Made by a program: the position numbers and the translations under genes. The notes under the pieces are model-generated. The model searched no databases. It was not told the origin of the DNA and saw only the letters and a list, made by a program, of their open reading frames with translations. Below, in pieces: positions 28,226-39,943 of a stretch of 64,000 nucleotides of DNA. This DNA is from Pseudolabrys taiwanensis (GTDB taxonomy: Bacteria; Pseudomonadota; Alphaproteobacteria; Rhizobiales; Xanthobacteraceae): NCBI RefSeq assembly GCF_003367395.1, contig NZ_CP031417.1:1798001-1862000 (forward strand). The letters are read 5' to 3'. Positions within the stretch are counted from its first letter, which is position 1; every line of letters starts with the position of its first letter.

Positions 28226-28875
28226 GAAATGTTGGAATGCTTTGCATCACAGATTGTCATCGATTTTTCGAAATTCCTTTTACAAACAGCCACTTGGATT
28301 CTCGGATAAAAAGTAATCCCCATCGTTCCGGGCGCCCTTAAACTGCGTATCGTCCCGCTCATCTGAGGGCGCTTCATGAGGCGTCATAAAGCGGAGCGGG
28401 ACGCGGCGCTCGCGGGCGGGAGACGAACGCACCTCCCAAGCTCCCGAGCGGCGGCGGATCCCGCCCGGGGGCACTAGGACCCCCTGCGAGGAGCTCGCTG
28501 ACACCGAGGTCCCACACGCTTTGGATGGGCCTCCGTTGAAAGCGCGGCCCGCCGTTGGAAGACGCCGCGATGGCGCGCCGAGAAGGCGCCCGTGCTTCGG
28601 CGACGAAGCACGGCTTCACGAACGAACGTCGCGCCGCTCGGCGCGCCGTCGCCCTCTTTATTCAGGGGGCAAAAGGAATGGAGGCGTACCCGGCGCCTTG
28701 CAAAGAATACGGGCGGCGGAGCTTTGCGCAGCCGTCATCCCGGCCGAGCGAGCGTAGCAAGCGAGAGCCGGGATCCAGTACGCCGTGCCCTATCGATAGC
28801 CTGCGGCGTACTGGATGCCCGCTTTCGCGGGCGTGACAGAAGTATGCTGTCTGAAAACAGGACGAAGAACGCCGC
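28226..28875. other. 650-base gene-free, GC-rich structured region
   Basis: Apart from an AT-rich stretch at 28240-28330 (likely promoter DNA), the region is very GC-rich with many short inverted repeats (28380-28680) and ends in a REP-like repeat (28734-28837). The open frames here look non-coding (Arg/Ser-rich, no homologue that I recognise). A structured RNA is possible, but I could not fit it to RNase P, tmRNA, 6S or SRP RNA. Confidence 0.35.
28734..28837. repeat. Intergenic REP-like repeat, GTCATCCCGGC family
   Basis: Arms include CCGGGATCCAGTACGCCG and its inverse CGGCGTACTGGATGCCCGC, with nested GAGCG/CGCTT hairpins. It lies downstream of usg, which reads towards it. Confidence 0.65.
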
Positions 28876-29145
28876 TCAATGCAGACTGAACTCGCTGTCG
28901 ATCGCCTTCAATTCGGCCGGCTTGATCAGCTTCTGATGGGCGACCTGCACCGAGTGCAGCGGCCCCTCGAGTTTCTTCTCCCAGAACGCGAGGAAACGGT
29001 GCAGCTCGGGGAACTCCGGAAACAGATCGTATTCCTGCCAGACATAAGACTGCAGCAGCCAGCGGTGGTCCGGCCGGCGGTACAAAATGTGGGCGGTGGT
29101 CAAACCGTAGCCATTTACCTGCTTCAGGAATTCCGTCGAAACCAT
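28876..29145 (-). CDS. usg: Usg family protein
   Basis: An 89-residue protein matching the Usg family, small conserved alphaproteobacterial proteins first seen near tryptophan genes: LTTAHILYRRPDHRWLLQSY, WQEYDLFPEFPELHRFLAFW and a C-terminal KAIDSEFSLH. The biochemical role is unknown. The ATG at 29145 has GGAGGG six bases upstream; the longer frame to 29199 is not needed. No trp gene is adjacent here. Confidence 0.88.
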   Translation of the reverse strand: MVSTEFLKQVNGYGLTTAHILYRRPDHRWLLQSYVWQEYDLFPEFPELHRFLAFWEKKLEGPLHSVQVAHQKLIKPAELKAIDSEFSLH

Positions 29146-29519
29146 TTCAGCCCTCCAGAGAGTCGGACTTGCAAAGTTTCCCTTCCCCGCTTTTGTCATT
29201 GCAAGCCGAAAAGATGAACATCCTGTGTAAAATCAAGGCGTTAGCAGCAATTGTGACGATCTGCTAACAGCCCTGCCCGGGCCCTGGACGCGGCCGGGCA
29301 TGAGCAACCCGGAACAATTGCGGCGGTTCCCACGGCGCCGTTAACCACGAAGGTTCGGCGGCCGGCGAAAGTGTTGGCACTCGCGGGGTGTGAGTGCTAA
29401 AAAATTTTCCGACCCCTCTTGCGGGATCAAATCGGCCACCCATCTGGCCGCCCAGGTACTGGCAATGGAACTGCCGTACCAAAAAATTCACAACGGCTCA
29501 ATCACTTAGGAGGACTGCC
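29146..29519. other. Intergenic control region of usg and groESL
   Basis: 374 bases between divergent genes. It contains the CIRCE element (29374-29400) and a strong Shine-Dalgarno, TTAGGAGGA, just before groES. A further gene is not visible. Confidence 0.5.
29374..29400 (+). promoter_or_regulatory. CIRCE operator (HrcA-binding)
   Basis: TTGGCACTC (29374-29382), nine-base spacer, GAGTGCTAA (29392-29400). This is the CIRCE inverted repeat with one change from the consensus TTAGCACTC arm. HrcA bound here represses groESL until heat stress. It lies about 120 bases upstream of the groES ATG, so the transcript has a long 5' leader. Confidence 0.93.
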
Positions 29520-29837
29520 ATGAAGTTCCGCCCGCTTCACGACCGTGTCGTCGTCAAGCGCATCGACGCCGAGCAGAAGACTGCCGGCGGCATCATCATC
29601 CCCGACAGTGCGCAGGAAAAGCCGAGCCAGGGCGAAGTCATCGCCGTCGGCCCCGGCGGCCGTGACGAGGCCGGCAAGCTCACCCCCATCGACCTGAAGG
29701 TCGGCGACGTCGTGCTGTTCGGCAAGTGGTCGGGCACCGAGGTCAAGATCGACGGCCAGGATCTCCTGATCATGAAGGAGAGCGACATCATGGGCGTGCT
29801 CGAAGGCGTCGTGGCCGGCAAGAAGAAGGCCGCCTAA
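29520..29837 (+). CDS. groS: Co-chaperonin GroES
   Basis: The 10-kDa lid of the GroEL chamber. The 105-residue protein has all conserved parts: [20 protein letters not shown], the mobile-loop segment [20 protein letters not shown], and [20 protein letters not shown]. It is 8-10 residues longer than usual because of a basic tail (VAGKKKAA). The ATG at 29520 follows TTAGGAGGACTGCC. groEL follows after 139 bases that hold a palindromic repeat. Confidence 0.97.
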   Translation: MKFRPLHDRVVVKRIDAEQKTAGGIIIPDSAQEKPSQGEVIAVGPGGRDEAGKLTPIDLKVGDVVLFGKWSGTEVKIDGQDLLIMKESDIMGVLEGVVAGKKKAA

Positions 29838-29847
29838 CCACCCACCC

Positions 29848-31689
<1,842 letters not shown>

Positions 31690-31712
31690 TCCATCCTTCA
31701 GACGGAAATGCG

Positions 31713-31740
31713 AAGGCCCGGGAGAAATTCCGGGCCTTTT
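31713..31740 (+). terminator. Rho-independent terminator of groESL
   Basis: Stem AAGGCCCGG / CCGGGCCTT around GAGAAATT, followed by TTT. It lies about 105 bases after the groEL stop and before the convergent Rrf2 gene. Confidence 0.88.
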
Positions 31741-31762
31741 GCTTGCGGATGCGCAGCGCGGG

Positions 31763-32248
31763 CTATGCCGCCTTATCCAGCCAGCGCCTGATGGCAGCCT
31801 GCTGCTCGGGTGAGACTTCGTGCGCGGCCTCAGCGATAAGTTTGGCGAGCGTTACCTTTCCAAGCTCCGCGAGATACACTTGCTCGGCAGCCCACATCGC
31901 CCGCGCGATGCCACAGGCTTTCGGATAGCAGCGGCGCGGCTGACCGGTCGGCCCCCGCCGCCGGATCTCCTGGCAACGGAAGCAGGTCCCAGGACCTTCG
32001 ATCGCCAAGACGATGTCCCGCAACGTGATCATGTCGGTCGCCCGCGCCAGCCGGTAGCCCCCCGACGGCCCGCGGGTGGCCGTCAGGATGCCGGCCTTGG
32101 ATAAGGCCTGCAGTTGCTTGGCAAGATAGGCCTTCGGCACGTCGAAGAAGAGCGCGAGGTCCGCAGGACCGAGCGCACGCCCTTCCGGCAATGCCGCGAG
32201 CATGGTGCAGCTATGCGCCGCCCACTCCACACCTTCCGACAACCGCAT
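31763..32248 (-). CDS. Rrf2-family transcriptional regulator
   Basis: A 161-residue Rrf2 winged-helix repressor. DNA-binding part: GPADLALFFDVPKAYLAKQL and TATRGPSGGYRLAR. Cys89, Cys92, Cys107 and Cys112 could hold an iron-sulfur cluster or sense oxidants, as in IscR/NsrR relatives. It is divergent from the AhpD-like gene, with a palindrome (32271-32287) between the two, so it probably represses that gene in response to redox or electrophile stress. Confidence 0.88.
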   Translation of the reverse strand: MRLSEGVEWAAHSCTMLAALPEGRALGPADLALFFDVPKAYLAKQLQALSKAGILTATRGPSGGYRLARATDMITLRDIVLAIEGPGTCFRCQEIRRRGPTGQPRRCYPKACGIARAMWAAEQVYLAELGKVTLAKLIAEAAHEVSPEQQAAIRRWLDKAA

Positions 32249-32270
32249 CTTGACCCCAGACCTGAAAAAG

Positions 32271-32287
32271 CGGATATATTTTATCCG
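32271..32287. promoter_or_regulatory. Candidate Rrf2 operator
   Basis: Inverted repeat CGGATA-TATTT-TATCCG (17 bases), AT-rich in the centre, placed between the Rrf2 start (32248) and the AhpD-like start (32324). Position and symmetry fit an Rrf2 dimer site overlapping the promoter. Confidence 0.6.
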
Positions 32288-32323
32288 TAATTGAGTTCAG
32301 CAGTATTTGCAATGGAGTTCGCG

Positions 32324-32764
32324 ATGTCGCAGCGTTTCAACCTCCGTCAAATCGCGCCCGACGGCTACAAGGCGTTCGGCCCGCTCTACCAGTACATCGA
32401 GACCTCGGGCCTCGACCGCCGGCTGGTTGACCTGGTGTTCCTGCGTGTTTCCCAGATCAACGGCTGCGCCTATTGCGTCGACCTGCATTGGCGCGATCTG
32501 ATCGGCGCCGGCGAAGACCAACGCAGGCTCAACAGCCTGGTTACCTGGAAAGAGGCGCCGTTCTTCACAGCGCGCGAACGCGCAGCTCTCGCCTGGACCG
32601 AAAGCCTGACCAACATCGCCCAGACCGGCGCGCCGGACGCCGATTATGCGCTCGTGAAGTCCGAGTTCAGCGAGAAGGAAGTCGGCGACCTCACCATCGT
32701 CATCTCGCTCATGAATGCCATGAACCGAGTCGGCATCAGCTCTCGGCTTGCCCCCGCAGCCTAG
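32324..32764 (+). CDS. AhpD-like carboxymuconolactone decarboxylase-family protein
   Basis: A 146-residue alkylhydroperoxidase/CMD-fold protein. The redox motif is INGCAYCVDLH, with Cys48, Cys51 and His55 in the AhpD arrangement. It probably reduces peroxides or handles a reactive metabolite with a thiol relay. The ATG at 32324 has GGAG about seven bases upstream; the in-frame ATG at 32312 is less likely. It is divergent from the Rrf2 gene, its probable controller. Confidence 0.88.
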   Translation: MSQRFNLRQIAPDGYKAFGPLYQYIETSGLDRRLVDLVFLRVSQINGCAYCVDLHWRDLIGAGEDQRRLNSLVTWKEAPFFTARERAALAWTESLTNIAQTGAPDADYALVKSEFSEKEVGDLTIVISLMNAMNRVGISSRLAPAA

Positions 32765-32910
32765 GCGCATCGCAGAGGCCCAAAAGAAAACGACCACTCG
32801 AAACAGCGCGCGTTCATCCGGCGTCGCTATTCCGTCGTGGCCGTCGGGCATTGACCTGTTAAGATCAGCGCCACTGGAAGCGAACGTTAACCCCTTGAAG
32901 TGACAGGCGC

Positions 32911-33711
32911 ATGACAAAGCAGGGCAAGATCTATGTCGGCATCGGCGGCTGGACTTACGAGCCTTGGCGCGGTGTCTTTTATCCCAAGGGCCTGCCGCAT
33001 GCGCGCGAACTCGAATATGCCGGGCAACACCTCACCTCGATCGAGGTGAACGGCACATTCTATCGCACGCAGACGCCTAAGACCTTCCGCTCCTGGGCCG
33101 ACCAAGTGCCCGACACCTTCGTCTTCTCGCTCAAAGGCCCGCGTTACGCCGTGAACCGGCGCGTGCTCAGCGAGGCCGGTGACTCGATCAAGCGCTTCCT
33201 CGAGTCGGGCGTCACCGAACTCGGCAAGAAGCTCGGCCCCCTGCTCTGGCAGTTCGCGCCGACCAAGAAGTTCGACGAGGCCGACTTCGGCGGCTTTCTC
33301 GATTTGCTGCCGGAGACGTTTGACGGGCACAGGCTGCGCCACGTCATCGAGGTGCGCCACGACAGCTTCAAGGCGCCGGCGTTCATCGCCATGTGCCGCA
33401 AGGCCAATGTCGCGATCTGTTATGCCGAGCACGACACCTATACGGAGATCGCCGATATCACCGGCGATTTCGTCTATGCGCGGCTACAGAAGGGCGAGGA
33501 AAAGCTGAAGGCGGGTTATCCCCCCAAGGCGCTCGATGCTTGGGCCGAGCGCGCCAAGACCTGGGCGAGCGGCGGCGCGCCGAAGGATCTGCCGCTCATC
33601 GACAAGGCGCCGAAGAAGGCGCCGCGCGATACGTTCATCTACTTCATCCACGAGGCCAAAGTGCGCGCGCCGGCGGCGGCGATGGCTTTGATCGAACGCG
33701 TGTCGGATTGA
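32911..33711 (+). CDS. DUF72-domain protein
   Basis: A 266-residue DUF72 (YecE-type) TIM-barrel protein: VGIGGWTYEPWRGVFYPKGL, FRSWADQVPDTFVFSLKGPRY, the GPLLWQFAP strand, HVIEVRHDSF and a closing KAPRDTFIYFIHEAKV. The family has a putative ligand pocket but no known reaction. The stop lies 7 bases from the convergent cysA stop. Confidence 0.9.
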   Translation: MTKQGKIYVGIGGWTYEPWRGVFYPKGLPHARELEYAGQHLTSIEVNGTFYRTQTPKTFRSWADQVPDTFVFSLKGPRYAVNRRVLSEAGDSIKRFLESGVTELGKKLGPLLWQFAPTKKFDEADFGGFLDLLPETFDGHRLRHVIEVRHDSFKAPAFIAMCRKANVAICYAEHDTYTEIADITGDFVYARLQKGEEKLKAGYPPKALDAWAERAKTWASGGAPKDLPLIDKAPKKAPRDTFIYFIHEAKVRAPAAAMALIERVSD

Positions 33712-33718
33712 GCGAGCG

Positions 33719-34759
33719 CTAAGAGGCTGGAAAGAGCTGCCAATAGCGTGGCAGGAAGGCGATCTTGTCCGGCAGATCGTGGCAGGCGTCCGCAGGCACC
33801 TCGATTTCGACCAGGTGCTTGGCCTCGCCGACCAGCAGATTGATCCGCCGCCAGCCGCCACTGCGGCGCACCGAAGCAACGGTGCCCCGAAGCGCGTCGG
33901 GCCGATCGCCGGCGAGATCGACGCTGTTCGGTCGCAGGAAGAGACGCGCCGCGCCATCTCCCGCACGGGCCGGCGAAAGGCCGACCGGATGTCCTTCGAA
34001 CAGAATCTGGCCGCCCGCCACCGACACCGGCAGTTCGCTCGCCTCGCCGATGAAGGAGAAGACGAACGGCGAATTCGGGCTGTCGTAAATTTCGTCCGGC
34101 GTGCCGACCTGCTCGATCAGCCCCTGGCTCATCACGACGACACGATCGGCCAACTCCAAGGCCTCTTCCTGGTCGTGGGTGACGAACACCGTGGTGTGGC
34201 CGGTCTTGTCGTGCAGTTCGCGCAGCCACTGCCGCAGTTCGCGCCGCACCTTGGCGTCGAGCGCACCGAAGGGCTCGTCGAGCAGCAACACGCGCGGCTC
34301 GATCGCCAAGGCGCGCGCCAGCGCCACGCGCTGACGCTGACCGCCGGACAGCTGCGCCGGAAACCGCTTCTCGAGACCCGACAACTGCACGAGGTCGAGC
34401 AACTCGCTCGCCCGCTTGCGGATCGCGGCGCCGGGGGGACGCTTGTCGCGCGGCCGCACTTTGAGGCCGAAGGCAATGTTGTCGGCGACCGTCAGGTGCT
34501 TAAACAGGGCGTAGCTCTGGAACACGAAGCCTACATTGCGCTCCTGAACGCTCTTCTGCGACGCGTCCTCGTCGCCGAAGAAGACCATGCCGGAAGTCGG
34601 GTGCTCGAGCCCGGCGATCAGACGCAGCAAGGTCGTCTTGCCCGAACCGGACGGACCGAGCAGCGCAATCAATTCACCGGAGCGGATGTCGAGCGAAACC
34701 CCGCGCAGCGCGGGATAGCGGTCGAAATCCTTCCGAACATCGACGACACGAATGTCCAT
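33719..34759 (-). CDS. cysA: Sulfate/thiosulfate ABC transporter ATPase
   Basis: The 346-residue ATPase drives sulfate import. Walker A is [11 protein letters not shown], the Q-loop region [16 protein letters not shown], the signature [16 protein letters not shown], and Walker [15 protein letters not shown]-terminal TOBE-like regulatory domain (about 240-340) follows. Last gene of sbp-cysT-cysW-cysA; it begins 9 bases after cysW. Confidence 0.95.
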   Translation of the reverse strand: MDIRVVDVRKDFDRYPALRGVSLDIRSGELIALLGPSGSGKTTLLRLIAGLEHPTSGMVFFGDEDASQKSVQERNVGFVFQSYALFKHLTVADNIAFGLKVRPRDKRPPGAAIRKRASELLDLVQLSGLEKRFPAQLSGGQRQRVALARALAIEPRVLLLDEPFGALDAKVRRELRQWLRELHDKTGHTTVFVTHDQEEALELADRVVVMSQGLIEQVGTPDEIYDSPNSPFVFSFIGEASELPVSVAGGQILFEGHPVGLSPARAGDGAARLFLRPNSVDLAGDRPDALRGTVASVRRSGGWRRINLLVGEAKHLVEIEVPADACHDLPDKIAFLPRYWQLFPAS

Positions 34760-34768
34760 TAGCTTGCC

Positions 34769-35638
34769 TTAGTGACCGTTGCTGCCGGCGATCTGATCGC
34801 CGTAGCGCCATTCGAGGGCGGTCTTCACCGCCAATGTGACGAGCGCGAGCAGCGCGAGGAGCGAAGCGACGGCGAAGGCCGCCGTGAACGCGTACTCATT
34901 GTAAAGGATTTCGACCTGTAGCGGCATCGTATTGGTGAGGCCGCGGATCTTGCCGGACACCACGGCGACGGCGCCGAACTCGCCCATGGCGCGTGCGTTG
35001 CAGAGGAGAACGCCGTACAAAAGCGCCCACCGGACGTTGGGGAACGTCACGAACATGAAGGTCTTCAAGCCGGTCGCGCCGAGCGACAGCGCGGCTTCCT
35101 CGTCCCCGGTCCCCTGCTCCTGCATCAACGGTATGAGCTCGCGCGCCACGAACGGAAACGTGACGAAGATCGTCGCCAGCACGATGCCAGGAACGGCGAA
35201 AATGATCTCGATGCCCCAGTCGTCCAGCCACGGCCCGAGATAGCCCTTCGCGCCGAACAGCAGCACGTAAACGAGACCCGCGATCACCGGCGACACGGAG
35301 AACGGCAGATCGATCAGCGTAACGACGAAGCTCTTTCCCTTGAACTCGAATTTTGCGATGGCCCACGCGGCGCAGACGCCGAAGATCATGTTCGCCGGCA
35401 CGGCGATGACCGCGACCAGCAATGTCAGGCCGATAGCCGCCAGCGTGTCGGGATTGCCGATCGCCTTCATATATCCCGCAATGCCGCCACGCAGCGCTTC
35501 GGCGAACACGACGGCCAGCGGCATCAAAAGAAAGATGGCGAAGAACGCCAGCGCGACCACGATCAGCGTCGTGCGAAATGCGAAAGGCTCGCCCGTGGCC
35601 GGCGGCGGCACGGACTTGCGTTGAGAGTCAGCCGGCAT
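34769..35638 (-). CDS. cysW: Sulfate ABC transporter permease CysW
   Basis: A 289-residue inner-membrane permease with six helices and the EAA loop for ATPase contact ([20 protein letters not shown]). It forms the channel with CysT. Its start overlaps the cysT stop by 11 bases, showing tight translational coupling. Confidence 0.94.
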   Translation of the reverse strand: MPADSQRKSVPPPATGEPFAFRTTLIVVALAFFAIFLLMPLAVVFAEALRGGIAGYMKAIGNPDTLAAIGLTLLVAVIAVPANMIFGVCAAWAIAKFEFKGKSFVVTLIDLPFSVSPVIAGLVYVLLFGAKGYLGPWLDDWGIEIIFAVPGIVLATIFVTFPFVARELIPLMQEQGTGDEEAALSLGATGLKTFMFVTFPNVRWALLYGVLLCNARAMGEFGAVAVVSGKIRGLTNTMPLQVEILYNEYAFTAAFAVASLLALLALVTLAVKTALEWRYGDQIAGSNGH

Positions 35639-36479
35639 AACCGAACCTCCGCCGGCTCCAGACCTGGATGAGATTGATGGCGAGCAGCATCGCGAAAGAG
35701 ATGGCCAGCATCAGCGATGCGATGGCCGTCGCCGCCGAGTAGCTGAACTCCTCGAGGCGGATGACGATCAGGAGCGGCGCAATCTCGGAGACGAAGGGGA
35801 TGTTGCCGGCGATGAAGATGACCGACCCGTACTCACCGATGGCCCGCGCCAGCGCCAAGGCGAAGCCGGTCAGGATCGCCGGGATGAGCGGCGGCAGCAC
35901 CACGCGTAGAATCGTCTGCCAGCGGTTGGCGCCGAGCGTGGCGGCCGCCTCCTCCAATTCCCGATCGAGGTCCGCGAGCACGGGCTGCACGGTACGCACC
36001 ACGAAAGGCAGGCCGATGAAGATCAACGCCACCACGATGCCGGATGGCGTGTAGGCGATCTTGATGCCGAACGGCGCGAACAACGACCCGATCCACCCCT
36101 TCGGAGCATACAATGTGCTGAGCGCGATACCCGCGACCGCGGTCGGCAAAGCGAAAGGCAGATCGATCATCGAATCGATCAGCCGCTTCCCGGGAAACCG
36201 ATAGCGCACCAGCACCCAGGCCAGAATCAATCCGAATACGCCGTTCACAAGCGCGGCGATGAACGAACTGCCGAAACTGATCCGCAGCGCCGCAAGTGTG
36301 CGCGGGTCGAACGCCAGCTTCCAGTAGTCCGCCCAGCCGAGCGACGCGCTACGGATGAGCAACGCCGCAAGCGGAATGAGCACGATCAAGCTCAAATAGG
36401 CCATAGAGAAGCCAAACGTCACCCCGAACCCCGGGATGACGCTTGGCCGCTTCCATCTGAATGCCGTCCGGTCCGCCAT
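35628..36479 (-). CDS. cysT: Sulfate ABC transporter permease CysT
   Basis: A 283-residue permease with six helices and the EAA motif [20 protein letters not shown]. The ATG at 36479 has AGGAG close upstream; a longer frame to 36527 would overlap the sbp gene and is not favoured. It starts 10 bases after the sbp stop. Confidence 0.94.
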   Translation of the reverse strand: MADRTAFRWKRPSVIPGFGVTFGFSMAYLSLIVLIPLAALLIRSASLGWADYWKLAFDPRTLAALRISFGSSFIAALVNGVFGLILAWVLVRYRFPGKRLIDSMIDLPFALPTAVAGIALSTLYAPKGWIGSLFAPFGIKIAYTPSGIVVALIFIGLPFVVRTVQPVLADLDRELEEAAATLGANRWQTILRVVLPPLIPAILTGFALALARAIGEYGSVIFIAGNIPFVSEIAPLLIVIRLEEFSYSAATAIASLMLAISFAMLLAINLIQVWSRRRFGYAG

Positions 36480-36489
36480 GGCTCCTAGC

Positions 36490-37503
36490 TTACTTCGGCT
36501 TGTAGAGTTGGTCGAAGATACCACCATCGCCGAAAAATTTCGGCTGCACTATCTTCCAGCCGCCGAGGTCGTCGATGGTCGCTAGTTTCAGGCTTGGGAA
36601 CCGTTTGATGGCCTCCGGGGAAACGGCCTCCGGCTTGGACGGCCGGTAGTAGTTCTTGGCCGCGATCTGCTGGCCGACGTCGCTATACAGATATTCGAGA
36701 TAAGCACGGGCCACCTCCGTGGTGCGATGCTTCTCGGCATTCTTGTCGACCAACGCCACGGGCGGCTCGGCCTTGATCGAGATGCTCGGAACCACGATGT
36801 CGAACTCACCGACGCCCAATTCGTCGAGCGCGAGGAAGGCTTCGTTCTCCCAGGCAAGCAGCACATCGCCGATCTTGCGCTGGACGAAGGTCGTGGTGGA
36901 GCCGCGCGCGCCGGTATCGAGCACCGGAACGTGCTTGAACAGCGCGGCGACATAGTCGCGGACCTTGCCTTCGTCACCGTTGTACTTATGGAGCGCCCAC
37001 GCCCATGCGGCAAGGACGTTCCAGCGGGCGCCGCCCGAGGTTTTCGGATTTGGCGTGATCACCTCGACACCGTCCTTCACCAGATCGTCCCAGTCCTTGA
37101 TGCCCTTCGGATTGCCCTTGCGGACAAGGAAAACGATGGTCGAGGTGTAAGGCGAGCTGTTGTGCGGCAGGCGGCCGCGCCAATCCGCCGGGATCTTGCC
37201 AGAGTTCTGCGCGATCGCATCGATGTCGGCTTCGAGCGCCAGCGTCACGACATCGGCTTCGAGCCCATCGATCACTGCGCGCGCTTGCGCGCCCGAGCCG
37301 CCATGCGATTGCTGGATGGCGATGGTCTTGCCCGTCTTCTCCTTCCAGTACTTGGTGAAGGCATCGTTGTAGGCGCGATAGAGCTCGCGCGTCGGATCGT
37401 AGGAAACATTGAGCAGGCGATTCTGCGCGAAGACCGGTGCCGCCGCTGCGATCGTTAAAGCAATAGTTGCAAGGCCCGTTAGAGCGCGAAGTTGCAAGCG
37501 CAT
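36490..37503 (-). CDS. sbp: Periplasmic sulfate-binding protein
   Basis: A 337-residue solute receptor with a signal peptide ([20 protein letters not shown], cut after VFA). The sulfate-binding protein core is evident: [37 protein letters not shown] and [12 protein letters not shown]. The ATG at 37503 has GGGAG six bases upstream; the frame upstream to 37809 is non-coding. First gene of the operon. Confidence 0.95.
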   Translation of the reverse strand: MRLQLRALTGLATIALTIAAAAPVFAQNRLLNVSYDPTRELYRAYNDAFTKYWKEKTGKTIAIQQSHGGSGAQARAVIDGLEADVVTLALEADIDAIAQNSGKIPADWRGRLPHNSSPYTSTIVFLVRKGNPKGIKDWDDLVKDGVEVITPNPKTSGGARWNVLAAWAWALHKYNGDEGKVRDYVAALFKHVPVLDTGARGSTTTFVQRKIGDVLLAWENEAFLALDELGVGEFDIVVPSISIKAEPPVALVDKNAEKHRTTEVARAYLEYLYSDVGQQIAAKNYYRPSKPEAVSPEAIKRFPSLKLATIDDLGGWKIVQPKFFGDGGIFDQLYKPK

Positions 37504-37663
37504 GAGGAGCTCCCCTCTCGATTTCGAGTTCCACAATTGCTTCTGCGATGCCGCGCCACAAGAGCAGCATCGAAGAAAAGACGGTTTCTGTCGAGAAGTT
37601 CGAAGGCCGCGAAAGGAATATGCTTGGGCGTTTGAATTCCCACGCAAATTTTTGCTTGCGGCA

Positions 37664-37697
37664 TCGAGCCGCACACGTAACATTTGTGACGGCTCGA
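37664..37697. promoter_or_regulatory. Inverted repeat in the sbp/DUF488 divergent promoter region
   Basis: TCGAGCCG (37664-37671) and CGGCTCGA (37690-37697) enclose CACACGT..ATTTGTGA. A further GGAAT..ATTCC pair lies closer to sbp (37617-37642). Either could bind a CysB-like sulfur regulator or form mRNA structure; no SAM-riboswitch pattern is evident. Confidence 0.3.
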
Positions 37698-37725
37698 CAC
37701 GCTTCCCCGCGCTGGACGAAACTTC

Positions 37726-38193
37726 ATGGCCGCACGGTCCACCCCGCAGCTGTTCACGATCGGCTACGAACAAGCAAAGCCGGCTGCCGTTCTTGACGAG
37801 CTGAAGCATGCGAAGGTCGACATGCTGGTCGATGTCCGTGCGGTCGCCGCCTCACGTCGTCCCGGCTTCTCGAAACGACAGCTTGCCGCGACGGTGGACG
37901 ACGCCGGCATCGCCTACGTGCATCTGCAAAAACTCGGTACGCCGGCGGAAGGCCGGCAAGCCGCGCGCGCCGGCGATCGCGCGACGCTTACGCGCATCTA
38001 CGAGAAGCACATCAAGAAGGCGGAGCCGCAAGCCGAACTGGCAGAGCTCATCGGGCTGATCAAATCCGGCAAACGCATCGCGCTCTTGTGCTATTGCCGC
38101 GATCCGGCGACCTGCCACCGCAGCCGCATCGTCGCCCACGTGAAGGATCGCATGCGCGTCAAAGTCGAGGACCTGATTCCACCGCTCTTCTAA
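37726..38193 (+). CDS. DUF488-domain protein
   Basis: A 155-residue DUF488 protein: [50 protein letters not shown] and [18 protein letters not shown] with its conserved Cys/His cluster. The activity is unknown; some members are linked to DNA or nucleotide metabolism. Divergent from the sulfate operon. Confidence 0.9.
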   Translation: MAARSTPQLFTIGYEQAKPAAVLDELKHAKVDMLVDVRAVAASRRPGFSKRQLAATVDDAGIAYVHLQKLGTPAEGRQAARAGDRATLTRIYEKHIKKAEPQAELAELIGLIKSGKRIALLCYCRDPATCHRSRIVAHVKDRMRVKVEDLIPPLF

Positions 38194-38228
38194 CGGCGTT
38201 GACGGCATGCGAATCCGCGCACCATAAC

Positions 38229-38242
38229 TTGATCTACATCAA
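38229..38242. promoter_or_regulatory. FNR/FixK-type operator
   Basis: TTGAT-CTAC-ATCAA, a perfect 5+4+5 palindromic FNR/FixK box. Its centre lies about 69 bases before the aldehyde dehydrogenase start, so a start of transcription about 41 bases downstream (near 38277) would fit class II activation. It implies low-oxygen control of the following genes. Confidence 0.75.
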
Positions 38243-38304
38243 AGCAGTCGGTTGCGCCGAGAACCAATTTCCTTCGGCCATCCCAACAAGGCCGGAGGAA
38301 TCGT

Positions 38305-39813
38305 ATGCTGGACGTCGCGCGTAAACCAGGGCAGCCCGAGCAGGCGCCCAAGGTCAAGGACGTCCTGAATTTCATCGACGGCCATTACCTGCCCGCGCGG
38401 GGTGGCCGCACCTTCGACAAACGCACGCCGGTCGATGGCGCGTTGATCGCCAAGGTCGCGGAAGCCGCGGAAGCGGACGTGGATGCCGCCGTGAAAGCCG
38501 CGCGCGCAGCGCTCGATGGGCCGTGGGGGAAGATCACCCCGGCCGAGCGCGGCGACCTGCTGTATGCCGTGGCCAACGAGATCAACAAACGTTTCGACCA
38601 GTTTCTGGAGGCTGAGGTCGCGGACACCGGCAAGCCGGTCAGTCTCGCCAGCCATCTCGATATTCCGCGCGGCGCGGCCAACTTCAAGGTCTTCGCCGAC
38701 ACGGTGAAGAACGTCTCGACCGAGTTCTTCGAGATGGCGACGCCGGACGGCGCCGGCGCCATCAACTACGCGGTGCGCCGCCCGGTCGGCGTCGTCGGCG
38801 TGATCTGCCCGTGGAATCTGCCGCTGCTGCTGATGACCTGGAAGGTTGCACCGGCGATGGCGTGCGGCAATACGGTTGTCGTCAAGCCGTCGGAAGAAAC
38901 GCCGCAGACCGCCACGCTGCTCGGCGACGTCATGAATGCGGTCGGCATTCCGAAGGGCGTCTACAACGTGGTGCACGGCTTCGGACCGAACTCGGCCGGC
39001 GAATTCCTCACCCGGCATCCGGGCGTCAACGCCCTCACCTTCACCGGCGAGACACGCACCGGCGCCGTCATCATGAAGGCCGCGGCCGACGGCGCGCGGC
39101 CGGTCTCGCTCGAGATGGGCGGCAAGAACCCCGCGATCGTGTTCGCCGACTGCGATTTCGACGCCGCCATCGAGGGCACCATGCGCTCCTGTTTCGCCAA
39201 CGCGGGACAGGTGTGCCTCGGCACCGAGCGCGTCTATGTCGAGCGGCCGATCTTTGAGAAGTTCGTCGCCGCGCTGAAGGACAAGGCCGAGAAGCTCAAG
39301 CTCGGCGTGCCCGAGGACAAGGCAACGACGATGGGGCCGCTCATCAGTCTCGAGCACCGCAACAAGGTGCTGTCGTATTACGCCAAGGCGGTGGCCGAGG
39401 GCGCGACCGTCGTGAGCGGCGGCGGGATACCGAAAATGCCGGATGCGCTCAAGGATGGCGCCTGGGTACAGCCGACGATTTGGACCGGCCTTGCCGACAG
39501 CGCCGCCACCGTGACCGAGGAGATCTTCGGCCCCTGCTGCCACATCGCGCCGTTCGACACGGAAGACGAGGTCGTCAAACGCGCCAACGCGCTCGATTAC
39601 GGGCTCGCCGCCGCGGTCTGGACCACCAACCTTGCGCGCGCGCACCGCGTCTCCAGCCGCATCGAGGCCGGCATCGTCTGGGTGAATAGCTGGTTCCTGC
39701 GCGATCTGCGCACGCCCTTCGGCGGCATGAAGCAGTCCGGCATCGGCCGCGAGGGCGGCGTGCATTCGCTGGAATTCTACACCGAGCTCAAGAACGTCTG
39801 CATCAAGCTATAG
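38305..39813 (+). CDS. Aldehyde dehydrogenase, 2-hydroxymuconic semialdehyde dehydrogenase-like
   Basis: A 502-residue NAD(P)-dependent aldehyde dehydrogenase. The catalytic Cys304 is in FANAGQVCLGTERVYVE and the general base Glu270 in SLEMGGKNP. The C-terminus VNSWFLRDLRTPFGGMKQSG followed by HSLEFYTELKNVCIKL is characteristic of semialdehyde dehydrogenases of meta-cleavage pathways. It would oxidise a muconic semialdehyde made from a ring-cleaved aromatic. The gene precedes the ring-cleavage dioxygenase by 130 bases (with a repeat between) and has an FNR/FixK box upstream. Confidence 0.88.
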   Translation: MLDVARKPGQPEQAPKVKDVLNFIDGHYLPARGGRTFDKRTPVDGALIAKVAEAAEADVDAAVKAARAALDGPWGKITPAERGDLLYAVANEINKRFDQFLEAEVADTGKPVSLASHLDIPRGAANFKVFADTVKNVSTEFFEMATPDGAGAINYAVRRPVGVVGVICPWNLPLLLMTWKVAPAMACGNTVVVKPSEETPQTATLLGDVMNAVGIPKGVYNVVHGFGPNSAGEFLTRHPGVNALTFTGETRTGAVIMKAAADGARPVSLEMGGKNPAIVFADCDFDAAIEGTMRSCFANAGQVCLGTERVYVERPIFEKFVAALKDKAEKLKLGVPEDKATTMGPLISLEHRNKVLSYYAKAVAEGATVVSGGGIPKMPDALKDGAWVQPTIWTGLADSAATVTEEIFGPCCHIAPFDTEDEVVKRANALDYGLAAAVWTTNLARAHRVSSRIEAGIVWVNSWFLRDLRTPFGGMKQSGIGREGGVHSLEFYTELKNVCIKL

Positions 39814-39819
39814 AAGCCG

Positions 39820-39920
39820 GTCATTTCGGACGCCGCGCCGCGGCGATCCGGAATCCAGAACTAGGCGCCGAGTGAATGGCTGGATTCCGGGTTCGCGCCT
39901 TCGGCGCGCCCCGGAATGAC
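39820..39920. repeat. Intergenic REP-like repeat, GTCATTCCGGG family
   Basis: Arms GTCATTTCGGACGCC..CCGGAATCCAGAAC and GGCTGGATTCCGGG..CCCCGGAATGAC. It sits between the aldehyde dehydrogenase and dioxygenase genes and may tune the downstream gene. Confidence 0.75.
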
Positions 39921-39943
39921 GGGCGGGACAAAGGAGAGCTAAA

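Noticed and set aside
37504..37725. SAM or other riboswitch upstream of sbp
   Set aside because: No conserved riboswitch core was recognisable; only short inverted repeats.
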